Positions 1 through 10,320 of a DNA stretch of 64,000 bases are shown here, piece by piece. Source of the DNA: Mangifera indica. Lineage: Eukaryota; Streptophyta; Magnoliopsida; Sapindales; Anacardiaceae. The stretch's first letter is position 1; each line of letters starts with the position of its first letter. Made by a program: the position numbers and the translations under genes. Under the pieces are notes generated by a model, which did not search any database, was not told where the DNA came from, and worked only from the letters and a program-made list of their open reading frames with translations. The stretch is taken from positions 27,885,463 through 27,949,462 of the forward strand of contig NC_058137.1 of assembly GCF_011075055.1 (NCBI RefSeq). The letters are read 5' to 3'.

Positions 1-654
1 ATTTTGTTATCACCCTTTTTGTATATTTAGTAATTTTTTTAAAATAATTTTCACTGGTTTATTTCAATGATCCAAAAATGTTGCTTAATATAAATGCATC
101 CATTGTAGGCCTGCAAACGAGTCAAACTGCTTGCGGGGATAGCTGATTGGCCTGTCTCAAGCTAAACTTGAGTGTGATTCTTGAATTGTGTTTGAGTTTG
201 AATTGGATTGGTTTGATGAATTTATGAGCGCACAGATTAATTTAAATAAAATATTAATAAATTTTTGTTTTGATCAAAACATATTATGTCATTGCAATTT
301 TGTTTGTCTAAATGCAAAGTTGAGTCAAACTCAAATTTTGCTCTGTATTAATGAGATTTAAGTTTGACTCTCTATAAACTAAACAAAACTCACTCCAATC
401 CGATGAGACGTCGATGAACTCAGTGCCTAGTTAAACTCACTCAAACCAACGTGAATATGAAGTCTGAACTGAGCCAAATTGAGGCATGTCTTGTTTCGAA
501 TCTAACGGTACAAGCGTAAGTAAAGCACGTGTCAGTAGATCTCGCCTCTCCAGGACCCACAACTTGAACTAATACACAACAGCAATAAACAGTCTTTTTC
601 TGTCTCCCCTATTAAAAGCAAGCTTTCAGAAACCGCAAGAAACTTTTGAAAAAA
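1..654. other. 5' flank of the CNOT9-like gene
   Basis: No gene is visible. Positions 100-500 are rich in repeated CAAACTC / GAGTTTGA words of the kind found in degraded MITE-like repeats elsewhere in this window. A stretch starting near 111 (AGGCCTGCAAACGAGTC) resembles a hAT-type terminus, but I could not find a convincing partner end. The last 100 bases before the ATG at 655 are pyrimidine-rich and probably contain the transcription start and the 5' leader. Confidence 0.5.
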
Positions 655-3600
655 ATGGCGAATCTGCCCCCATCGCTGTCCCTCAACGTACCATTCGGTG
701 GTGGACCCAGCGCGTCGAACCCAAGCGCTGCCGCTGCCGGAGCTGGAGCTAACAAGGACCGGAAAATGGCTTCAGCAGAGCACTTGGTTCTCGATCTAAG
801 CAACCCCGATTTGAGAGAAAACGCTCTTCTTGAGCTATCTAAGGTGACTTTTATGTATATAATTTTGATTCGATGGTCGAAAGCTAAAGCTTTGATTCTT
901 ATTATTAGTATTTTTTTTATGTTGTGTATTGTAGTTTCTTAGCATTGGAAAATTAGGGTTTTACTAGAATTAAATAAAGTTTTGTGCGTATATGCGCGTA
1001 CAAAAGGATTATTTTTTCTTTTTATATTTATCTACTTTTAATTGATATTTGGGTTTGTGATCACAGGGCGAAAGTAGAACTTGTAAATTATAACATTTGG
1101 TTACATAAACACAGGTTATTTCATTAGATTTTGCCTAAAGATGTAAAAACAAGCTGGGTTTTATTCGTTTCACCAAGACTATCTTTGTTTAGTATTATTG
1201 TTTTTACTTTTGCTGTACATGAAAGATTTGCTAACTTGGGGCAGTATGGAGAGTGGTTATGCTGATAAGTGTAGTTTTAGGTGCCGTTTCTTCTGTTTTA
1301 AGTATCAATATGGGAGGAGGTTGGGTCATTGCAAACTGTCTATCAGTAGTTGCAAGCTTCTAAAAATGCTTGGAGGTTTGATTGAATTGCAAAATATTGT
1401 TAAGGACCAATGTTTATGTGTAGGATTCTCTAATCCTTTCCCTAATGAATGAGATGAAAGGCTGAAGATAGGATTTCACTTTCACAAAGTAGGCATTAGA
1501 TGAAATCTATGTGCTGTTCGTTATTTGTGTGCTTTAATTATAAACTAATCTCCGTCTTTGGATTTTATAAGAAGGAATTATTTCAAGATTTGGCTCCATT
1601 CGTGTGGAATTCTGTTGGCACTATATCTGCACTCATACAGGCATGCGTAATAAACTTGTGTTTTGTTTTTATCATTAGAAGAGAGAATTATTTCAAGATT
1701 TGGCTCCCTTGTTGTGGAATTCTTTTGGTACTATTGCAGCATTACTACAGGTATGTGCCTCATGGTTTGTATTCAACTGTTTTTACTTCCTCCTCAAAAC
1801 ACCCATGCATGCCATAATTTTGTTTAACGCATAATAAAATATGCTTGAGCCTAAAAGAAGACAGCCTTTTTGCCTCTTTTATTCTCCGCTTAAATTGGAT
1901 TGCTGAAGCATCCGGCTCTTTAAACAATCCGTTATAATGATACTGTTTCTATTGTCTAGTCGTCAATTACTTCTATGGTTGTAATGTTGTAATTTAATGA
2001 AGGTTAACCATAGGCAAAGAATCAGAATATTTCTTGAAGGAGTGAAAAATGTAGCAAATTTATGGTTAGCAAGCTTTTTTTATTGTATGAGAGTAGTAAC
2101 CCAAAAACAATCAGGTTGTGTTGCTTCTAGGTTTTATATCAATATGTTCTTAGTCTAATATGTCTTTCTTATGGGCAAAATATGAGTTCTTTTTTATAAG
2201 TATGTTGCTATTTCTGTATTGTTATAACTATTAAGTTTTATGCCTATCTTGTTGAAATCCTCCACTTCTCTCCCTTTTTGTGCTTGCAGGAAATAGTTTC
2301 AATATACCCTGTTCTATCACCACCAAACCTCACTCCTGCACAATCGAACCGAGTTTGCAATGCTCTTGCTCTTCTTCAGGTTAACATTTTCCTTTTAAGC
2401 ATTTCTCTAATAATTTATTACTCATGTTGATGCTGTAATTGCTATATCTCAGCATCTATTGGGAGCCTGGAGATGGTTCTTTACCTTTTCACATATTGAT
2501 GCATATTTTGATGAGTTCAGATGATGTCAAAGAACCCCTGGTGCAACTTGAGAGATGAATGTATTTACTAAGTAAATTTAATGCTAATTTCATTGCCTCA
2601 AATGTGAGGATTATGCTTATGTTCAGTAGTGTCAAAGAGAGTTGAATGTCTTTATTATCTTCATTTTACATTATCCTTAATAGAGAGGGCACTTGTTCTA
2701 ATACTTTTATTGGCTTTAGTTAGTGTCAAATTTTGTACATGTTTTTATTGATTAGTTTGGGTGTTTCTAATGCTTCACAATTTTTAAATCTCTTGTTACA
2801 GTGTGTAGCCTCTCATCCAGACACAAGAATGTTGTTTCTTAATGGTAATATTTCTGCCCTTTGTGTACTTGAATTAGTTTGGAAAAGTTCTTGTCCTTGT
2901 TGTTTTTCATGAAAAAAGGGATAATTTAATTTCTTATAAATCAGGTTGTATTCTTAATTTTTTTTTTTTTTTAAACTTTTAAATAAAGATTCTATAGTGT
3001 TTTTGTTAGTTATTATACATTTACGTTGATTTCAAAATATTTCACTCAAATGGGGTAGCTCAATATTTACCATACTTTTGATCAAACAAATGTTGTCTAC
3101 AGGAGAAGATTTGTTTAGCAAGATACTGATCTGTTGAATTTGAGTTGATGTTTTCCTCTTGCAGCTCATATACCTTTATATCTGTACCCTTTCCTAAATA
3201 CAACGAGCAAGTCAAGGCCCTTTGAGTATTTGAGGCTAACAAGCTTAGGTGTTATTGGTGCTCTGGTGAAGGTACTTGTTGACTTCCTGCTGCACCGATT
3301 CATACATATTCTTGTATTTTTTCTGATTGCTAGTGTGCTTTCTATAAGTTTGGCCAAGTTTTACAAATTGTTTCTTAAGGTCAAAAGTTAGAACCTAATA
3401 TTCCTCATTTCTTTTCCATTGCAGGTTGATGATACAGAAGTTATTAGCTTCCTTCTCTTAACAGAAATTATTCCACTCTGCCTGCGCACCATGGAGATGG
3501 GCAGTGAATTGTCAAAAACAGTTGAGTATACTGATTCTGTAGATTTTTTTAATCATTTCTGTTTTGCCTGTTTGCCCATTTGAATTTTTTTTTTTCTTTT

Positions 3601-5264
3601 TTACTATAGATTTCACTCTATAGTATGCTTGTGACACAGTTCTCTAAAATTCCTCAGTTTTAAGCTCTAAAATCTTTTGGAGTAAATTTTCCTTTTATGT
3701 ATCATATCACTTCTTCATGGACTAGTATAGTCAGTGGGGAGTAAATTGCTCAGAAGTTATTATAGTCTAAAGGGCAATGATAGCCTGTTCTGGATGTTCA
3801 TGAGACAAGATAAATTTTGGGCCTAAACTTGTGGATTTTGCTTACCACCTTAGCTTGAAGTTGAAGTGGCTAGCGAGCTTATAGTTGCTTTTGGTTATAC
3901 TACTAAGATAGCCGACTAGGATCTCTTCACATTATTCTTCTATTAACTTCTTCATTAATATGTATTTGGCCAGTCCATCATCCAAGTTTCGCCCTCATTT
4001 CTTCAAAAGGAAGCAGGTTGTTTCAATATTTTCAAATTCGGACCAAATGTCGATTTGAAGAGAGGGGTGGCTCGGTTCAACCAGTGGTCAGACCAGTGAA
4101 CCATTTAAAATATTAAAAATAATATTCAAAGTATAATTAATAATTAAATATATGATCTACTTTGTTTTAACATAAAAATAAACTTAGTTTGACAGCACAC
4201 ATACTCTAAATTGATGGATGAGGTGCTGGGAATAAGTCCTAGCAATGAAAAATTTTATATCTTCTTTATAAAATATCATGCTGATGTTAGCAACCGGATT
4301 TGACCAGTGTCAAACCATAAACCGGGCAGCTCTAGTAGTTGGACTACAGTCCAGTCTGATCCAACTACTTAAACGGTTTTTTTACAAACTGTTTTCTTTT
4401 TGCTTAGCGGGTGGCTGTCCAACCGATCCGGTCCGGTTTTCGGAACCTTGGGATATTTATTAATGCTTGACAAAATATTTTGTGATGGCAGGTGGCCACA
4501 TTTATTGTCCAGAAAATCTTATTGGATGATGTGGGCTTGGATTATATTTGTACTACAGCTGAGAGGTTTTTTGCTGTAGGACGGGTTTTAGGTAACATGG
4601 TTGCAGCACTTGCTGAGCAACCCTCGTCACGACTGTTGAAACATATTATTCGATGTTATTTCAGACTTTCTGACAATCCAAGGTTGGTTAGATACCTTAT
4701 GAGATGCTAGTGACAAAATATCATTGTCAGGCCTCACCCCTTTTTCATTCTTGTTCTTGTACCTATTTCACAGGTTCGTGCTCACAGTAGATATGTTATT
4801 TGGCCTCTTTGTTTCAGGGCTTGCGATGCACTGAGAAGTTGTCTTCCAGACATGTTAAGAGATGCCACCTTCAGTACTTGCCTTCGAGTAAGTGCTATTT
4901 GTTAAAAGGATTTTTCATTACATCATTTTAGGGTTTCAAAGACTCCTATCTTGCCTGCTTCAGTGATTGGGTCTATGTAGATTGCTGCTTAACACTGATA
5001 CTTTTGGGCTTTTTGCAATCTGTACTTTTCACTTTCCTGCATTGGTCGTGTCATTGTGATACAAGTACCTTACAAAATCAGTTTATTTTGAGTCTATAGC
5101 ATTTGTATATCTTGTAAATTCCCAGTTTCCTTAAATTAATCAAATGCATACAGGAAGATCCGACGACAAGGAGGTGGCTGCAACAGCTGCTTCACAATGT
5201 GGGAGTCAATCGAGTTCCGGCACTTCAAGCTGGAGGTGGATTCGAACATATGCTGGTGAACTGA
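655..5264 (+). CDS. CNOT9/RCD1-like subunit of the CCR4-NOT complex
   Basis: Nine coding exons: 655-843, 1679-1750, 2290-2379, 2802-2844, 3165-3271, 3425-3520, 4492-4682, 4818-4887, 5154-5264. They join in frame to 322 residues. CNOT9 is an armadillo-type scaffold of the CCR4-NOT deadenylation complex, acting in cytoplasmic mRNA decay and transcript control. Seen: a variable Ala/Gly-rich N-terminus (about residues 1-38), then a nearly invariant Rcd1 domain with landmarks [55 protein letters not shown] and [12 protein letters not shown]. The first ATG at 655 has a good context (aaaaATGGCG). An extra, diverged copy of exon 2 lies just upstream at 1572-1640. Intron 6 carries a hAT-like MITE. Family assignment is firm. 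From memory the closest Arabidopsis relative is At3g20800. Confidence 0.95.
1572..1640 (+). repeat. Diverged tandem copy of CNOT9 exon 2
   Basis: This 69-base stretch matches the true exon 2 (1679-1750) at about 56 of 69 positions by my count, and it stays open in the same frame. It begins after an AG (1570-1571) and ends in CAG followed by GCATGC, where the true copy has CAG followed by GTATGT. The encoded peptide keeps KELFQDLAP and WNS but changes L to F, L to V, F to V, A to S and L to I. Flanking intron bases also look copied, giving a repeat step of about 107 bases. The space between the two copies is only 38 bases, too short for a normal plant intron, so they could be used one or the other, but not both. 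Confidence 0.8.
4024..4450. mobile_element. hAT/Tag1-like MITE in CNOT9 intron 6
   Basis: A 427-bp non-coding element. The left end reads CAATATTTTCAAATTCGGACC; the right end on the other strand reads CAAGGTTCCGAAAACCGGACC. Flanking octamers are GGTTGTTT (4016-4023) and GGATATTT (4451-4458), 6 of 8 alike, as expected for an old hAT insertion. The inside shares words with the element at 36421-36991 (for example TAACATAAAAAT and a GACAGCACACAT / GATGACACACAC block). From memory, the Arabidopsis Tag1 ends begin CAATGTTTTC. There is no transposase. Confidence 0.6.
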
Positions 5265-6851
5265 ACTTGAAAGAATGCAAATTTTCTTCATATTTATATC
5301 AATCTCTTCTTGTTCTTCTGCTTCTTCATTTTTGGTCTTCCCAAAATAGGCATCACAGGCGGAAGCGTATTATTTAAATCTAAATTACCTTTTGTCCATG
5401 TCAATATATCATAGTTTAGTGTCATGTAATTAATTATTTTATCTTAAGAGAAAAAGCGAGGTGGGGTTGTGGGTTGAAGAGGGAAGTAGCTTTCCTCGCT
5501 TTGCTTGTTCATAAGGCGGAATGATCTGTAATGGTCATGTTTTATTTTCTCGTATATAATGAGAAGTTGGCTAGTCTTTCCATGTGTATATGCTCTCTAC
5601 TGTTTTATCCAATCTTTTTTTGTTGAGATGAAATGTCACCCATAATGTAGAGGTGGATACTAGCTGGCTCTGGTTCGAATTCACATTCAACTCAAACAAA
5701 CTGAATTCAAGTTGAAGTTTAAACTTGGTTCAAGTCTGACTAATTGTTTTTTTTTGTGATATTATTTATTTTATCGATGATATTTTAATCTTTTTGATAA
5801 TATTGTTAGGGTGAATTTGATTTAAATCAAGCTTAAGGTTGAGTGAAGCTCTGATTGAATTTGTAGTATCTACTCTAATTTGTTCAAGCTAATGTACATC
5901 ATTGTTGAAAAGTTATTGATAAGGTGAACGGTGTTGTCAACAAGTAAACAATGTTAAAAGAGTAAACAATATTGTTAGAAAGATTAATGGGTTGAATTAA
6001 AGTTAAACAGTTGGGTTATAGTTTTAGTTTAAGTATGACTTGTTTACATCAAGTCAATTTGGATGTACAATATTTTTGAAATATTATTGATAAAACGGAT
6101 AATATTGTTGATAAGTGAAAAATGTTGGGATATATAATATCAAAGACAAATGAGTTTAATTTATGTTGAGTTGTCAAAATTGAAACTCTAATTTGAGAAT
6201 CAAACTCACTTAGAGTAAATTCACCTTAAGACATTGTTTATTTTATTATTAATACTATTTATTCTGTTAAGAGTCCTCACTTAAATAAACTCGAGTTTTA
6301 AGTTGGATGTTAGGATTTCAAAGCCGATCTTTGTTTTGATTCGATATGTATCGAATCTTAATTCATGCAGAGAGAAACAGCGCAGATGAACATTTGGGCT
6401 TAAAACAACCCAAACAGCCCAGAGACATTTTTTCAGCGACCGGGCAGTCCAGGGATGTCTTGCCACGACTAGTGGTGGGGCTGCTCCAAATGCCATGGCA
6501 CCATGACATCCATCCATAAGCGAAAACAATTATGGTAATAATTCTGATATTTAAATATATAGCAATATGACAATAATTATCAGACAAAATTTGAGATAAA
6601 AATGAGCTCCATGAAAGTAATAATAAATGAAAGTCCCAATAATTTATTATTACTTACCATTTCAGTGTTACTTCTAAGTTGTAATTTACAAAGCTGTTGC
6701 ATCCCTCAACATTTCCACTTGGCTCACAAAGTACCAAAGACAGCTTTAATTAAAATCAAGCCAAAACGGTTCAAACAAACAAAAGTGTAAAAGCCAGCAC
6801 ACCAGGCCACACACACCGGAAGGGGAAATGATACTTTGTTATTTATCATTA
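5265..6851. other. Convergent intergenic region and 3' UTRs
   Basis: The interval separates the converging CNOT9-like and SYP5 genes. The CNOT9 3' UTR probably reaches about 5600. The SYP5 3' UTR probably starts near 6790. Between them lies AT-rich repeat DNA, including the MITE-like element at 5809-6225, and a less AT-rich patch at about 6380-6520 whose origin I do not recognise. Confidence 0.5.
5809..6225. repeat. MITE-like repeat with GGTGAATTT ends
   Basis: The left end reads GGGTGAATTTGATTTAAATC. The right end, reverse-complemented, reads GGTGAATTTACTCTAAGTG. TTA triplets sit on both sides (5806-5808 and 6226-6228), suggesting a PIF/Harbinger-type (Tourist-like) insertion. The interior is AT-rich with repeated TTGATAA / AATATTGTT words and has no coding sequence. 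A similar but diverged repeat lies at 30772-31153. The family assignment is tentative. Confidence 0.4.
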
Positions 6852-8582
6852 TTACAAGTATTTAATCAAAAGGTATATGATGACGACCAGAACTACAATC
6901 CCGACTACTGCTAAAAGCATGCACATACAAGAGCAACCACCCTTTGTCTTCTTATTCAAAATTGCAAGGTTCTTCTGCACTCGCTGTTTCAGAACAAACA
7001 AAAACGGTGTAACTGAATTCCGGTAGAATAGGGTATCTTACAGAGAAAAGGTAGAGCTAAAAACTTATTACCCTTAAGCGAGAGTCTGTAACATCCACAT
7101 GTTGGTCCAAGTCATCCTGCGCAGAGGGATAGCAATGAAATATAAGACTAATGAAGAAGTACAACTCATTCAAATTAAGTATAATATCAGAAGGGAGGAT
7201 AAAATCATACAATGAGTCTAGTGTGTAGGTCAAGCTCTTCGTTGACTGCCAATGCAATATGTTTTGTACTAATTACAGTCTCTTCCAGTTTCTCAAGCCC
7301 TTCATCTTGCTCTGAATCATGAAAAGGCTCACATAAAAAGGAACCTATACGATATAACATGTCAAAAGAAGTAACGGGAATTTCAGAGTAGCTTGCCTTT
7401 CATGATTTGTCGTTGAAGACCAACTAGGCCATGGTTGTCCAGGCCGGTTGTTCTGCTCATGGGATCAGCCTGCTTAATTTCTGGCCCAAGCAAGCTGTCC
7501 CTATTGGCAAAGTTTGACATGTTCAATGTGGAAGCCATCTGGATCACTTTTGATCTCAAATTAGCAAGCATGTCCTTGCGACGATTCATCTCTTTCTCTG
7601 ATCTGTTTGCTTGCAATCAATAGCATCAAGAAGATTCAGAAAACTACAACCTATCATCACTTCTGCATCATAAAGCATTGTAACATAGCCATCAAGTTAA
7701 ATACAAAAAAGTAATGTCGTGGATCTAGGGAAGCCTGTTTATAAGTGTCAAGAAACAATCTAGTGAGCTACCAAATGCAAATTCCATGCACCTGAAAAAC
7801 TGATAATAGAGGGATATTATAATCCAGTGAGAAGTAGTAAAAGCTATCTGCCTGACCCATGTTTTGCTGTCCCCTCCCCTCTTTTCTCCTTTGTTCTCTA
7901 TTTACTATTAAATTGAAACCGCAATTCATTGCAAACATAGAGATAAAAGGACATGGACCCATCAGCTTTCAAAACCTATGTGTTCACAAAGTGTTGACCT
8001 TTCTTTCTTTCCAGGGAAAAAAAAAAAAAAAAAAGCAAGAAAGAAAGAAAGAAAAGCAGAAAGAAAAAGATGAATTGAACTTCACCACAACTGAGATTTT
8101 TGTTAAGCATTTAAGCAGATGAGGCTGCTGTAAAATTTGTAAAATGTAAAGACTTGTTACTTCTTCACAAACATCTCATCAGAAAGAGCTCCAGCACAAT
8201 ACTTTTTAATACAAGAACATGTTACTTCCCATAAACATGTGCACAGACAAACAAAAATGCATAATTGTATTTAAAAGCAAGTACAAAAGAACCAAACATT
8301 AACAAACTAAATAAAATTTATCAATCAATTTTGCATAAAGATGCAACAGAATTAGTAAACGTACATGGGCTGTTTCCCTGGAAGCTTAGACAATAGGGAC
8401 TGTAAGCTATCAAGCCTAGTCCCCAATATTGTAATCTTCCTCCGTATAGCAGATGCATGACGCTGCGATTCAGGTCCAGATGCTGGTAATGAACTCCGTT
8501 CTGATATCATGCCATTAATATCATCCGCAAGTTTTACTGCTTCATTGTATTCCTTCACCCACGAGTCAGATGAAGATGCCAT
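6852..8582 (-). CDS. SYP51/SYP52-type Qc-SNARE (syntaxin)
   Basis: Five coding exons on the minus strand: 8582-8365, 7602-7397, 7311-7211, 7116-7072, 6983-6852. Together they encode 233 residues. SYP5 syntaxins are Qc-SNAREs acting in fusion at the trans-Golgi/prevacuolar and vacuolar membranes. Seen: N-terminal MASSSDSW and a helical region, then KEMNRRKDMLANLRSK, SNFANRDSLLGP, a SNARE motif in the C-terminal half (EQDEGLEKLEETVISTKHIA ... DDLDQHVDVTDSRLR), a Cys-rich juxtamembrane GGCSCMCM and a C-terminal hydrophobic anchor ending IKYL. The intron between exons 2 and 3 uses a GC donor (ATGAAAG then GCAAGC). A 5' leader intron is likely (donor near 9151, acceptor near 8587). SYP51 and SYP52 cannot be separated by eye. 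Confidence 0.95.
8023..8070. repeat. A-rich and GAAA microsatellite in SYP5 intron 1
   Basis: A poly-A run followed by AAGA/GAAAG repeats lies within the first coding intron of the SYP5 gene. It is simple sequence with no coding potential of its own. Confidence 0.7.
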
Positions 8583-9242
8583 CGAACTAACACAATAAAT
8601 GATATTAATACAAACTGATCTAATTCAAATATGCCTGGCACACAACAAGAAATAACAAAATTACTATCAATAACACATGGAACTCACTCAATGATGAACT
8701 GGTGAAGTTAAAGTCTATAAAACACCAAAAAATTGAAGCTTTCACCATAATTCTAAATTCAAATACAGAATTTTGTAACACTAAAATAATTCAAAACTTA
8801 CCCAATTCTCAGCTTCAGTTTTTCTCTCAAAATATCATAATCAAATCAACAAACCCGCCCAACGTCACAAATTTCCCCTTTAATAACAACAAATTCACAT
8901 TGATCTAAAAAAAAAAAAAAGTCTAAAAATTTCACATAATTCAACCTGCATTGACCCCGAAACAAAGAAAGCTAAAATTTATATAAACGAAAATTGGATT
9001 TTCAGAACCTCAAAAAAAATCAATCAATTCCACAATTTTCCAAGAAATAATTAGAACAACTTGCCCCCTATGGCAACCCAAAACCCTAATGCAAACAAAT
9101 CATCATCCAATTACAACACGTGATTGAAATCGCACATCTCTGTCAAGTTACCGACGAATCGATTCCCTGATTCTGGCGAGAATGCTGGATTCTGATCTGT
9201 GAGAGAGAGGGATTGCCTCGGAGAAAAAATAGAGAGAGTGAA

Positions 9243-9253
9243 AACGATGTCGT
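9243..9253 (+). promoter_or_regulatory. AACGATGTCGT motif at the SYP5 gene start
   Basis: This 11-mer lies just upstream of the likely 5' leader exon of the SYP5 gene (about 9152-9235, inferred from a donor at 9151). The same 11-mer occurs at 38551-38561 beside the LIP5 gene and, inverted, at 18931-18941 before the PHD gene. The function is inferred from position and recurrence only. Confidence 0.5.
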
Positions 9254-10320
9254 ATTAATGAGCTAAGCGACAGGGCAAATGCTTAAGAAGGCGCTGCTCG
9301 TCCGGATCCGTCGTCGTTTTACCTCACGCGAATTTTATCCTGAATAATCCAAGTACTTTATACTGGCAGCAAATCTGAATTTCACATTCAACTTTCACCT
9401 CTTTCAAATGGACTCACATCAGCATCTTTACTAATAGTTTTAGATCCGAATCAAGTATATTGGAGGGTTTACGGATTGATTTAATTAAAATTTTAAAACA
9501 GGTTATAATTATGATAATTATATCAATTTGATTCAATATTTAAATCTCATTTCCATTTTGTCGTATAATTAGAATTGTTTTTAATTATGGCCCATATAAT
9601 GTCTTCAATTCTCAGTTAAATCGGGTCTATAATTATTTAATTTCTCTTTAAAAAAAGTAATATATAAAATTATAAATTTAATAGTTTATTAGTGTATATA
9701 CAAGTTTTAAGTTCACCTTAACTTTGTAATGCGTCATCGTTAAGACTGGATTTGATTTAAATTTAAAAGAGATATATCAAGATTGATATTCGAATATCCA
9801 AATAAGAATTAAAATTAATTTAATTTTATATTTAATCTGAATTAATTTGAATTCAAATATTTATGAAATCATATTTTTTGGTGCCACTAAATACTTATTA
9901 GTACAAATTTTCATATGGACACATCTAAAAATGTAAAATAAATGTATAAATCAATGATTAAGAACTTAATCTATATTCCAAAATCCAAAAAGAAAATATG
10001 GGGCTAATGAAGAACATAAAAACGTTAACATGCCAACATTAAACGAGTAAAAAGTGTAGGGATCAATTGTTGATCAAACGGGGGTGAGTTAAGGATATAT
10101 AAAGCTAGAGGGACAAAACTGAAACAAAATAAAAGTAGGTAGTATAATAATCTACACAGGAACGCGATACGCCGATACCCACTACCTAGTAGTGGTAAAG
10201 AGAGGAGAAGTTGTAGATGCGGAGATTCATACTTCAGAGATAGGGAGAGAGTGAGCTGAAAAATCGGTCGAGTTTTGTTTTTTTTTTTTTGAGTTAGAGA
10301 ACTAAAAGCCGAAGCCGAGG
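9254..10320. other. Divergent intergenic region between SYP5 and PP4c genes
   Basis: AT-rich DNA with no coding sequence. Both flanking genes start away from this interval, so it should hold two promoters. Bases 10160-10320 are probably the PP4c leader: purine-rich GAGAGGAGAAG tracts and an 11-12-base T run at about 10277-10289, just before the ATG. Confidence 0.5.

Noticed and set aside
2505..2560. Possible C/D-box snoRNA in a CNOT9 intron (GATGATG word)
   Set aside because: No matching D box (CTGA) at suitable distance and no terminal stem.
6281..6587. Overlapping minus-strand open frames near 6281-6587
   Set aside because: No start context, splice logic or recognised motif. The patch is noted as a finding but not called as a gene.
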